A stretch of 64,000 nucleotides of DNA, taken from contig VUYV01000158.1 in the NCBI GenBank assembly GCA_008711295.1, positions 997,477 to 1,061,476 on the forward strand. The letters run 5' to 3'. The notes beneath the pieces were generated by a model. It saw nothing but the letters and a program-made list of their open reading frames with translations, had not been told where the DNA came from and did no database searches. Position numbers and translations under genes: made by a program. The DNA comes from Anarhynchus alexandrinus. Its lineage: Eukaryota > Chordata > Aves > Charadriiformes > Charadriidae. This document shows positions 12,390 through 24,400 of the stretch, piece after piece; within the stretch, counting starts at the first letter, position 1, and every line of letters begins with the position of its first letter.

Positions 12390-13075
12390 CCTAATAAAAT
12401 GAGCTATCCTGGCTTAGACCAGCGATCCATTTAATTCAACATTCAGTATCCCACCGTGTCCATAAGTACCCAGTTACATCACTGTCTAGGAAAGTGCAAG
12501 AACAAGCCAAGCATTTGTAATATTTCCCTCTTATATTTTCTTTGCCTTTAGTTATTTCAGCGCAGGCACCTCCTGAGCTGCACTGGTTTCTGCGTGTCCC
12601 GTAGCAGAGGACTCCCCTCACGTGAGCAGCTCCCCTGGAAACCTTGTCAATTTTTAGCATTCACAGGGCCATCCCTTGAGGAGCTCTGTAGATCCACTAC
12701 TCCGTATTTGTGGGACCACCAATTTCCTCCTACTCTCTGTTTTTAAGCTGACCCCTAACAGCTTCATTTGTAGTTCTAGTATGAGAAGAGGCAGTGAGCT
12801 GTTGAATCCTATCCACCCTTTCCACATCACTAATTGTTTTGCAGCTCTCTGTTGTATTCTGCATGAGACTTCTCTTTCCCAAACCGAAACACATTGGCTT
12901 ATGGAGCAGTTTCTCGCACAAAAACCAGTCTATGACTTCATTTTACTTCCTGTGTTTCTCTGAAAGTTTCCCAGCTCTGCCCTCTATATTTGTTAAAGAT
13001 GAGGAGATCAGAACTGCGTGTTGTGTTCATGATGTGGATGAAACGTGAATTTATACAGTGATTTCCTCTGATTAC
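12390..13075 (-). mobile_element. Ancient CR1-family LINE 3' end, second subfamily
   Basis: A chain of matches to the reverse complement of a different old CR1-type family runs through nearly 700 bases. They are CCTGGCTTAGACCAGCGATC (12410-), CAGTATCC, GTGCAAGAACAAGCCAAGCA, TAGTTCTAGTATGAGAAGAG, GACTTCTCTTTCCCAAACCG, GAGGAGATCAGAACTGCGTG and ATTTATACAGTG near the right end. The recalled consensus reads 'tactgggtcagaccaaaggtcc', 'cagtatcctgtc', 'ctagttcttgtgttatgagaag', 'cttctctttcccaagctg', 'gatgaggcgaccagaactgc' and 'atttatatagtgg'. Order and spacing are right. The copy carries many substitutions and indels and has no surviving ORF2 frame. It lies about 1.6 kb from the fossil at 10214, on the same strand, but the sequences differ, so the two are separate insertions. 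Confidence 0.75.
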
Positions 13076-14557
13076 TTTTATAAGGGCATTTTCATTAGTT
13101 TTGGCTTTTCTCTTTGCCTTTAGAAAGAATGGGAGTGAATATTGGTAGGAAATACAATAAATATTTTAGGAGTTCAGGGGAAAAGTTTGTGCATGTATCT
13201 AACAATCATGCAACTGTTTATCCACTTTCTGAAATACTTGCTGTATATATGCTTAGGAGTTGAAGAGATCCTTTCTTGTTTTGGGCTGAAATATTTCTAA
13301 AGACTACCGAACACATTTTATGTGTACAAGAAAACACCATTCAGCCTCACTAACCTTCCCTCTGTCACCATCATCCCCACTGCTCCCAGCCGTGTGGAGA
13401 TGCGTATGAGCAGTGCTCCTGCTCCATACATTGGCTCTATTCTTTGGAACATAGCGATCAAATACAAATTAATGCAAACTTGTTTTTCATATCAGCTCAG
13501 GCGTATGCTTGTTTTACAAAGGCATTTTAGGTAAGAGTAAAATGCATACAAGAATGTGCAGATTATCCTTTTTGCTATATTAATTAACCATAGAGAGTAG
13601 ATGGATTGGTTTTCTTTGCATTGTTGTCGCTGTATTTGATAGAAGATGTAGCACTGTAGAACAAATAGTGTAGTGCACATTCTGTAGTTATGTGGTTTAG
13701 TTTTACACTACATACTAGTTCTGCACAAGTTTTATACTAATAATCTTTTATCTTATCGTTCTCTGGTAGGTAAAATGAATAATTAGAAATGTAATTCCAA
13801 GCTTCACTGGCAGCAAGAACAGTGCTTGTCTCCTAAGCAGTATACTATAGAGGCATGTCAAAGTGTTACTGATTCTTCAATATCTCTGGCTGTACGATGT
13901 TCTGAACATATTTCTCAAGAGGATAATGAACAGCAGCTGTTCTGATAGACATGGTGGTAGTTCATTTATTTCCCTCACTCTAGAAAGATACAAGCTCAAA
14001 TCCAGTTTCAATTCTGTTCTACAGTTCCACTTTGAGGACATGGGAACTCTCTTTCTCTTGCTCTGATTTCCAAAGAATTTGGTGTCAATGAAAAAGGTCC
14101 CCCCAAAGAACACAACTACTACACTTTCTAGAAGGCAAATGAGGTTACGATTAGCCCATTGTGTGTTTTCCATGAACTAAATCTGTGAAGCTGTTCCAGT
14201 GAAATAAACGCCAGGAGATTTTCTTATAAGTGTTACTCCCAAGACACGCTGGGACCAAGCAACCTATGACTAGAAAGGGTCTGTATTATCTACAGAGCTG
14301 GGATTATGTTGGAATTTATTCAGTACGTAAATTCACAGCATAAAAACACATGGCAAGCTACCTGTATTTCCCCTGATTCGCTGCAGTGTTCCTGAAAGGC
14401 TCTCCTGATTTTGACCATGTTCTTTGGTATTACAAGAGGGACTATTTGTCTACAACCATGTAGAATTTAGCTGAATTTCAGAACAGTTACACAGTTCAAA
14501 AAATCAAATAACATTTAGCAAAATATCTCTGCTGAAGGTGTAAAAAGCAGCAAAGCT

Positions 14558-14574
14558 CCCCCCCCCCCCCATTN
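14558..14574. repeat. C13 homopolymer with adjacent N
   Basis: Thirteen consecutive C's are followed by ATT and an undetermined base at 14574. The N next to a long homopolymer probably reflects uncertain base calling, so the true C count may differ. Confidence 0.85.
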
Positions 14575-17500
14575 TAAGCAGTTACTGAGTTTTTAGGTTA
14601 ATTTCAATAAAAGCCTGCTGAAGTTCTTTAGAACCTGATCAGTAGAATAAGGGTTATTAGTGGTCTGGATTTTCCACAGAGGAAAAGTTGTTTTCCATGG
14701 CACTGGGCAATGATTGTTTAGTTTACCAATTTCTATCCAATGTTTCCTACTAGCTAATGTCTGATCTGAAAAGTCATAAAACGTCTCTTGGGGACCTCAA
14801 CTAAATATAATGAAAAATCAGTTCACAACATTTCTTTGATGTTTTGCCTAAAACCAATGAAGAAATATTAGTTAGAATGCTGATGTCATTCCATACTGAA
14901 TTATTCTTTTGATGAAAAACATCAGCATTATAGTTCTGCTTATTATATCATTTTATATGCCCTATGCACATAAAATCACAGATACTATTGCAGGAGCAGT
15001 TGGCCTTAATTTGGTATAAAAGCAGGATTTTTTGTACTTTCCTTCTAGCAGGGATTAAAAAAAATATTTAAAACAATTTTGTGACTCTCTGGTTCAGGAA
15101 TAGCATATTAATGTACAAACCAATAGAATCACATAACTTTGCTACTTTCTGAGAGTAAAATTACATTATTTTCAGGCATTATTTAAAAGGATGCTATTCA
15201 CAGTAGTGTTAAGCAGCTGTAAAACTGCCAAGTGAATGAAACCATGCATAGGAAAATTGCTGATATGTATGTAAGATGTAAGCTACTCATCCCTGAATAG
15301 CCAAACATTGTAGAACAAGATGAGGGTAGAGGAGAAGATGGGAGGATGAGGATGAGGTTTTCTTTTTCCTTAGAGTGGTAAGATTTAGAGCAAAGGGTGA
15401 AACATCTGTGCTTTTGGATGGAAGCTGCCAGATGGGTTTTGGGGCTCCAAATGAAAAGAGGAGAGAGCTGAGTGCATTTTGATGAAGGATTGATGTCAGG
15501 TCTGTTGCAAGCAGTGTATAAAGAGCTACTGAGCTGCAGGTCAGCAGCTCTAAAAATAGACAACTTCCACAGGAGAGGGGCATTGCTACTCCTTCCATGA
15601 GATGATTTTGGTGCACAACCAGTCCTCTCCCTCCATCTCCCTGTGTGCCACAGAAACTAGCAAGACTGTCTAGAAGAGCATTTTGCCCTTCCCATGTACA
15701 TGAGAAAAAGAGGATATCACTCATCAGGCCTATAAAGCCAAGACTATCTCAGGTAATCAAATTTCCTGTTTGTTCTGAGGGAAAGGAACAACAAAATGAA
15801 CTGATATGCCTCACAAGTAAGATTCACCTTATTAATTTTAAAAAAATAAATAATCAAATTCAGGCTTTTAATTTTACATTTGTGTTTTTAAACAAAAGTT
15901 CTTGAAGTGATGTCCACATGATCAGGGTAGGAAGCCACGTGTCACCTTTGCCCGTGCTCCAGGGACAGCAGGGAACAGAGCCAGCTCAGGTCTCAACAGT
16001 AGGCAGGCAGGGCAGCGCTTATTAACCGCACTAAACTATCCCTGTATCAGCCAGTGCTTGTCCAAAAAGTAAGAGCAGGGAATGGAAGTAGCAATCTGCA
16101 TGAAAGTCTCTGCATGTGACGCTGGAGACCTGTGGCGAAGTACTAAGTTTTTGGTGAGTCGTTTAATTTTTGCTTTAGATGATGACAAATTCTGTATTTT
16201 GAATCTATCCCCCCTTTTTTTTTTTGCTGCAGAAAGTGAATGTGAACAAAAGGGAAAAAAAAAATTATAGGAGTGAACATAAAAGAAATGCTGAATTTGA
16301 AATTAAATGAAGTTCAGATAATCATCTGTCACTCAGTTTCCCAGTATTATCCCTTAATAACCTTATTGTCTCTTTGCCTATTTGCTTCTTATCTATTTAA
16401 AGCAGTTGTTTATCATTCACAGCCTGATTGGTTCATCATCTATGTATTTCCAAAAGAAAGGGAAGATAATATCCCTAGGACCCAGATAGTTTTTCCTCCT
16501 TTTTGTTCCATTAGTTGACGAGAAAGTGGGGAATTAGCATTAAAAAACCCCAACCCTTTGCAAGCACTAGATTAAAGATGGACTTGAAATACAGGGCTTG
16601 GAGCCAGATCCATCCTTCCCAAAGTTTGGATGAGCTCAGATTTGGGCTTTGGGGGCTGGCAAAATGCTAATTCTAGGCTAGCAAAGCATAAAGTCCAGGA
16701 AAAGCACAGCCTATTGTTCCAAATGAATAACTGAGAGACACTGAGGGCTCCGTCTTTCAATTGCTTAGCATATTTAGTGTGCGGAGTACTCTGGGCTCCC
16801 ATAAGCCCAGAATTAACCACCATGAAGTGCTTAAACACATGTTGAGTTTGAAGAGACCAAAGAACCCTGAGCCTGGCGCAACTGACCCCAAGAAGCGACT
16901 GCTGTGGACACCTACAAACACGTTCAGCTTCACTCATGGAGTCGTTCAAATATAGTCAGTAGGTCTGGTTTTACTAGGCAGTAAGGACATGCACGTGTGC
17001 TCCAAGAATGAGGAGTTAAGGTTTGAAATAGCAGTTTTGGGGATAGTTAAGCAAGATATTTTACTTTGTGTCAGAGCTTTCCCACGTCAGCCTGTTTTTA
17101 GGCATATTGGTGCTCTCAGGACTGGTGGCAGAGCTGCAGAGCCGTCTCACTGTTAATCCAGATGTATGAACTGAAGCTCTGTCCCAGCTGCGTGTGTCAG
17201 GATGCTGCCACCAGAGCCAGCAGTAAATTGGTACTGGGCATTTGAACTCATGATGGATGTCAGCCGTGCTACTTTCTGGTGGTCACAGGAATCGATTTGC
17301 TTTGCTAAATAGATTCAGGTGGGCAAAGGGCTGTGGGGTGGTAACCCGTGTGTGTCAGCTTCTCCTGTGCAGATGAGAATAAACATCATGTACCAACTCC
17401 ACAAACACCTAAACCTTGCCTTTGCCATGCGGCTGTTGCCTGTGTTTCTTTGGCATAGTGTACAGGAACCCTTTGAGGTATTTGGCACACGTTAAAATGG

Positions 17501-17829
17501 GAAATGTTACTGAGTTAAATATGAACAAAACTCGACAACAGAGCCACTCCTGCGCATACCCTCCCTTCAGGTTCTCTTATATGAAATTAAATATTGATTG
17601 GTTATGCTGTTCTTGCTTCCTCAGTTTTCAGGCTGATCTGTCATGGCAATACTGTGTGTAATGTCTGGAGGGTCCTGGCTGAAGGACTGTTTGATGGGTT
17701 CAGTTATCCGTGAGACAGTTTGGGGTTGTATTATAGGTTTCAAGATCTCGGTCAGATCATGATGCAACAGCTGAAGAATTTACCCCAGCAGGTCTGAGGG
17801 TAGAGGCCTGATCTATTTTAAAATAAACC

Positions 17830-18530
17830 AGAACTCGTGGCACTTTCACTGGCGTGCTGGGCTGTGAGTGAAGTGATGGGAGAGCACGTTCAGCTGTGGT
17901 GTTGGTGGGGTGGGCAGCCTTGGGCTGATGGGGTGGGAGGATGGAGGGGACAGACCCTGCTGCTGCTGCCCCACCACGGGCTGTCAGAAGTAACGAGGAG
18001 CAGGGACCGGGCAGTGTTGCCTTGTGCGTGGGGTCAGAGCGAACTGGGAAGGCTGAAACCTCCCACTACATCTCCATCTCCAGGAGTGGGATCGGTAGCA
18101 ACTGCTGAACTACGGCAGCTCAGCAGACTGAAGTAAACAAAAATTATGTTTCCTACCCCAGGCTGTAAACTGCAGAGATGGGAGAGCTGTCATAAGACTG
18201 CTCAGCCGTGGTCCGAGCTGACGCTTCGGGTGCAGGACCAGATGAACAGCTGGCATTGGGGGGGCAACTGGTCCGGCCTAATCCAGGGAAATCAGCTCTT
18301 TCTTCCCTGAAGTGGTAGATATTTCTGTCGAAGCGATCAGCAGTGAAGCAGTTAATGGTGCTGACGCTTGAACGAGGGCCCTGGGTTACCAGAGGAGCAC
18401 CCCACAGCCGACCCCACCGGGAGCCCTTGCTGCAGCCGCTGGCAGGGACCTGACGTTCCCAAAGCTGCCACAGAGAAAGGCACGTGGCTCCGAGGTTCCT
18501 CCCTGCGCACTCACAATTGTATAACATCCT
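17830..18530. other. GC-richer patch with scattered CpGs
   Basis: This section is clearly richer in G+C than its surroundings and carries CpGs throughout, for example GTCGAAGCGATC near 18327 and CAGCCGACCCCACCGGG near 18405, with a G7 run near 18259. Open frames of about 100-124 codons occur on both strands, as expected where AT-rich stop codons are rare. None shows a recognisable domain. It could be a small CpG island, an old GC-rich repeat, or a compositional fluctuation. Confidence 0.4.
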
Positions 18531-21210
18531 CCTTGCAGCTAAAGCAATTGTTTACATGGAAAATTAATGTTAGTCACATTTTTTTTCTTCTGTGGTTTTT
18601 TTTTTGTTTTTTTTTTACCCATCTTTTAATGTGATTTAACAGCTGGAGATGAGGAGAAGGCAGCACCAGGAGAGCAGCCAACTCTCTGCAGACGGGCAGA
18701 GAGTGCTCCGGGGACTACCACTGGTCCATGGATGACAGATGGGAACTTATGGTCTATAACTTAACAGATGGATCACAGCTCTGTTTTTCACTTGCATGGA
18801 GAGAATCAAATGATTATGGAGCGGCTAAATAAAAGCAGCTAATCAGAAAGATCTGTGATTCAGTGTAGTGATTTGGGAGGATGCAATTTGCAGGGATGAA
18901 AACCTTGTGTCAGTGACTAATGTGTAAAAGCAATGGCAAGAAAGATGAATTATTGCCCTGATTCACATTCCATAAAACTATATTTTATTGGATAAGCATC
19001 TTTTTTTTTGTTTGCCACTCACAAACTCTTTTTTTTTCTGTGACAAGACATGATTTTGCTTCAGAAAGTGAAAATTTAATTTACTGTGCAGACTAAAATA
19101 GAGATGTTACATTTTGATAGGACACGCTGGATATACATTTATATATATGTATTTATTACCCCACCCAAAACTATTTTCTGTATTTGCTTTACCAGTTACC
19201 ACTAAATTGACAAAATCAACAAGAACTTTTGTGACCTCTGTCAATCTCTGACCCTTTACATCATAGTGGGACACGGAACATTTGTGTATCTGTCATTGCT
19301 GATAGTGTGCTCCCTTTTTTTTTCTGCATTTCATGGATGGCTGTCACGGTAAGGGATACTTTTTGTTATCATTATTACTATGAAACACACAGCAATACAG
19401 AAATACGTTAAATACTTTGATGCCTGCATTTCTCAGTAGCCTTCAAGATCTTTTATTATTGCAGAACTTAGCAAAAATAAATGGGATGCAACAAAGTCAT
19501 TCCAGGTAATGGAAACCCCAAAGGGTATTATAAATTCCCCCTTCCTTTCTCCCCAGTTTGCTTATCAGGCTCTAAGACAAAGTGTAGTTTAAGGCACGTC
19601 AGCTTTCAATGGATGAAGTTATCTCTCTTTCAGGCTGTCATGGCACACTCAAAGTTACTTCTGAGCAGAAGTGTGGTTGCTTGTGCTTTTTTTTTTTTTA
19701 TAATGTGATGCTTTCTTTTCCCAAGACCAAGGTGTTGAGTCCATTATAATATTCCCACTTTTGCTCTAAAGGTATGTTTTACTTTTATATCCTGTTTTTA
19801 TACCTAGATTTCTGAAGGAAATAACACCTGTGCAATTCTACTGTCAGGGCATGTGCTTGTATCAGACTCCCTGTAACAAGTTTTGAACTTGCTCATTTTC
19901 AACCCCCTTTAGCAGAAGGGTGGAAAGCTCTCAGCTGGTAATTTCCTACAAGAGTGAGAAGAACAGGCGCCCATGTAGATAGAAAGGCAAAGAGGCTCAC
20001 CCTTTATCAGACATCAGAATCCACAGAGGAGAGTAAAGACAGAGAAACCTGAAATTTGAGTTTCATTGGTTCTGCTCTTTATCAAATTGCTCATCTTCAG
20101 AAACTTTCCCAGTGTCACCCCTTCAAAGCTTTATCAATCCTGAAAGCTGTTACAGGGCTTACTTTCAGCATGAAAAACGGGAAAAACTGTGACTCCAGAC
20201 AATTACTAAATTATAATGAAACAGAACATGTGCCCCTTTCACATGAATACTGAGTAAGTTCATCAGGATCAGGGCTGCAGTATTGGAATAGACTCCAAAA
20301 GTTACTCGTTATGGTGGGTCAGAAAGGAAGCTGCACAGGAACATGGTGACTCCCGCAGCTGTGTGTGACATCCGCAGTGAAAAATTAGCACATCTTTATG
20401 AGGGCACTTTCAGGGGAGAACGCAGTGGGAAATAGCAAAGGTGCAATATTATAGACCTGCATAAAGTACACATTCATCTTCTTCTGCTGATCTGTGTGAA
20501 GTTAACATTGTGTATTCTTATTCAACGTGTATGTCATAGTTTATGGGGTAATTATTAAAAGAGGGACAAAAGGAAGCCTCCAGGAGAACACAGATATAAA
20601 CCTAAGCAGAAGAAACACAAGAAGAACTACTTAAAATACTTGTTTAGTTAAAAGATGGCAGTGCTTGCAGGAAGGAAGAATAACACTTGACATTATGTTG
20701 TAACTGCAGTAGACTTAACACTGTCCTATGACTGAGCATAAAAGAAGAAAACCATAAATATGAAGTAGATGTGTCTTGCTTAATCCTAACAGTCTATTAA
20801 AACCTTTGCATTGCAATTTTGGATCCTTCCTGAACAGTGAAGAAAACAGGTTGGCCATTACTGGCATTGTGTTGCGAGAGAAGAGAAATTAGAAATATTT
20901 CATTTCAAATCACCTCTCTCTTCTCAAGATTTTTAACAAACTGCAGAAGTTTTTATACTCAGCAGCTTCCATGTTCTCTTTTTCCCCAAACCATGGCAGG
21001 CTCTGTTGTATTTGGGACTGGAAACAGGAGCCTCTTAGGAATCCAAGTATGTTATGCTGTTCGTGATATCCTCTCCTTGTATATGCCTGAGAGAGTGAAG
21101 TTGTTCTTTAGTGGTTGGCCATAGTAAGAGTCCTGTTAGACCTTACTGTGGCGCATTTACTCCCGTGCAGGTAGACTACATCCAAGACACAATAATGCTC
21201 ATGAGAATAA

Positions 21211-21440
21211 AGAATCACAGCGAAATGTAGGCTGGAAGGGATCTCTGGAGGTTGTCTAGTTCAAACTACTGCTGAAAGTTGGATCATATCCCCCAGGACT
21301 TTATTCAGTCAAGTTTTGAAACTCCAGGATGGAGATGCCACAACCTTTCTGGGCCACCTACTCCAGTTGTACACACTTTTGTCATGAAGGATTCTTTCAT
21401 ATTCATTCCCTGATCTGTTCTCCCTTGCTGGTTGGTGTGC
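21211..21440 (-). mobile_element. Old CR1 LINE 3' end
   Basis: Reverse-strand CR1 3' end. It begins with AGAATCACAGCGAAATGTAGG, a diverged form of the usual 'agaatcatagaatggtttgg' tail, then GGCTGGAAGGGATCTCTGG. It continues with GTCAAGTTTTGAAACTCCAG, GATGGAGATGCCACAACCTT and TCTGGGCCACCTACTCCAG, matching 'gagttttgaacatctccagggatggagattccacaacctctctgggcaacctgt'. Homology fades after ATGAAGGATTCTTTC and the GATCTGTTCTCCCTTGCTGG block near 21411. No ORF2 frame is usable. Divergence is greater than in the CR1s at 37153, 44568 and 59717 but less than in the two fossils at 10-13 kb. Confidence 0.82.
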
Positions 21441-24400
21441 TTATAGTGATAGCTTTCGCACTGGGAGATTGTGCAGGAGTTTGAACAGAAGATCTCTAGA
21501 GCTACAAGTGTGTGAACAGTTGCTTTTGCTGCAGTTGCCACCTCGAAGTCGCAGCTAGGATAAGTACTATCCTTTATGGACTGGGCACAGTCAGAGACTA
21601 GTAATAATTCGCATAGGGTTTCTGTGACTCAGGACCCTGGAGAAACTTTCTTTTGGCACCATTTCCACACACTCCAGCTTTGGTAGCTAGAGATACATGG
21701 GATGACATTGGAGCATTTTGCATGGGAATGCACAAATGGGACTTCGGAGTAGTTTTGACGGAGCCTCAAAACTTTGTCAGTCTCTTGACCTGCACACTCA
21801 GGAGAGGAGGGAACAGAGCAATTCATGGTGATGGACCATCATGGAGTCTAAAGCAGCACTCTGTTTAGGAGGGAGGTAGGGTAATCCTCCAGTCAAAACC
21901 ATATATATCCTGGGTAATGGTAGGGAAAAAGGATTTGGGCTGTAGTTGTGCTTCATTCAATTTTACCTGAAATTATGAGGAATGAAAAGATGTTGATGGT
22001 AGACCTTACCCCAGGGAATTAATGAAAGACGGGGACTAGCTTTGCAAAGGGGAGGAACTACAGTGACTAATTCACTGAGGAAGCTGGAATCAATAGGGAA
22101 AAACAACATGCAAAACAAGTCTGTGTCTGAACTTAAATTGTCCATAGGAAGATGTAGCTGAGCTATGAGAGCAGAAGGCCTCGGAGCACGTTGGCATTTA
22201 TGGAAAGGTTCAGATGGATGAGCTGCCATGGAGAAGGTTTGGCTGTGCTAGTGTGGGCAGAGAGAAAATCTGGCAATTTGACTAGGATGTGAATAAAAGG
22301 AAGGATGGAGAGAAAGTGTGGAGCACCAAGCTCGCAAAGCTTTCAACTTTGTTCTGTGCTTTTGGGGTGCTTAGGTGTATTGGCCTCCTGTTGATATGGA
22401 AATTACATCATGGCTTGCACATCTCTGTGGCATGACTGCTGTTGTTTACTGACAAATATTATTGGGAATGTCTCTTGTGTGTGTTTTTTAATCCATTAAT
22501 GCAGCTTGGCAGCTGGCGAAAAAGAAGGTCAGCCAGCTCCCCACAGAGTATGGGAAAATGCTCCTTAGACTGCAGTGGGAAGACAATTGCATGTTTAATA
22601 CAGATCTGTGTAATTGAAAGGTCTACTGTGTTTGGGGATGGGGCCACTGGCAGTCATAATCAGTGGTTCCCTGAGGCTTTGTGGTTATATGGCATTATCT
22701 AACACTTGATTGTACACTTTACTGTGATGTGGGAAAATCTTCAGAGTGAATGGCCTGTAAAACTCAACATCCAGGCCCACCGTGACCTGGTATTTTCTTG
22801 AATTATAATATGACTATGGCTATTTTCATGTTGGTTCATCAATTTCTCTTTCTAATAACTCTGGAAAGGTCACATACAGTGTGTATTTCATACTTACATT
22901 AAATTTTTCCACTTCTACATCATGAATTTTGTTTTGATCTGTATTAACTCTTTGGTAAAATATATTATTAATTATTCATTGGTCAAGAGATATGTTACCA
23001 TCTTTTCCCAAGATGCATTCAGATTTTCCGATATGTCAGCAGTTTAAGGGTTAGCAAAGATTGATGTAAATCCCTTTATCTCCCATTGCCCAAATGCATT
23101 AGTTCACACTTTTTCTACTGAAGAATGAAAGAAGTAACCTACCTTATGGAAGCTGTTTTAATGCATTGTGAAACAAATACACAAGCATAACAAAAATCTG
23201 TATTTCAGTTTGTTTCAAACCCTTGTTCATTCCTTTGATCATTCACATAAGAGAGGGAAACAGACTTTGGAGGTACTTTCCTCTGTGGGATGTTCCTTTC
23301 CAAGCCCACCTGCCTTACTGGGTGCAGCTGCTGTGCCTCTCTGGATCTGCCTCCTTCCATTCAATTCATTGATCAGGTCGCTTTCCAAAGGAGGTAGGGC
23401 AGTCAGCAGTGATGCACTGGTGACCATACAAGGCAGAAGGGGAAGGTTAGGGAGATCTACTGATCCAGCATTTTGTCACTATGATGGTGAGCTCTCCTTT
23501 GCTCTCTGCTTGTCCTCAGCACATCACATCCCACTTCAGTTGATTGCCGCGGGCATGTGCCTACCCTGGGTTCCCTCGCGGGTGAACTGCTTCGTTTACA
23601 TGATCAACGATCAGACTGATGTCAGTTGGTGCTAACTTCACCTGTGTACGTGGGCATTTCCTCGTCTGAATGTCCTCATTGTGTGATACACTTTGGACGG
23701 CTGATTAAAATCAGTGTCTGTTGTGACCAGGCTGTATTTGGGGTCCTGGTCTAGTCCAGCCTGCAGGTTCCCTCCCAGGGTGAACATCACTGCACAATTC
23801 GGCTCTTTTCTACGCATGCAATGTAACATCTTTTGCAGATGCACCTGTAGAAGATGGCTGCTGCAGACTGTAGTGCTGATGCCACATAAATGCAAGAGTT
23901 GCTCTTTATAGCGTTGCTAAATCTCTCTAGGCATGCTTGAGACGAAGTCACGATTTTTCATATTTTGCCTTAAAAACTGAAATAAGATGCTGCTGCTGTG
24001 CTGTCTTCCAGGCCCAAGACTGACTGGAAAGGTAATGAAGGTTTAACCTCCCACACAAGCCCTAGCTGGTACATCGTGTGCTCCCATGCTGAGCGGCTGC
24101 TCCCTCCTCATTCCAGTGAGATCTGCACAGCCCCTTCTCTTCCCCCCATCATTTTAGGCACCCTAGTGGGTGCCCAGACTTTTGCACTGTGAGAATGGTT
24201 AATTTCACTGTGGAAATGGGAAACAAATGTCTGCATACTTAATCTTATCTCCTCATTTATGTAGAATTGCCTCTGGATCTTTTTAGTAATAATTATCTAG
24301 CACAAACCAGAACTTTTTTTTTAATAGAGTGGAGAAAATACCCAGACAAATCTTAACTACTTGTAGGATGAAGGAATTCCCTGAAGCTGCTCTGTTCTCT

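Larger units (their letters stand above)
13076..21210. other. Non-coding stretch, mostly AT-rich
   Basis: No gene is supported. A C13 run at 14558-14570 is followed by an N at 14574. There is a C6T11 pyrimidine tract at 16209-16225, T-runs at 18596-18616 and a T13 run near 19687-19699. The part from 17830 to 18530 is GC-richer with scattered CpGs. The reverse open frame at 15287-15724 (145 codons) is serine- and leucine-rich, lacks any domain I know and overlaps a second open frame on the same strand, so I treat it as chance. The section 18780-18990 is complex unique sequence with several TAAT and ATTA cores. Confidence 0.55.

Noticed and set aside
15287..15724. 145-codon reverse frame
   Set aside because: Low-information serine/leucine-rich translation overlapping another open frame on the same strand; no known domain.
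23168..23635. 155-codon forward frame
   Set aside because: Mixed composition, no recognised family and no splice context; the reverse strand is also open over part of it.
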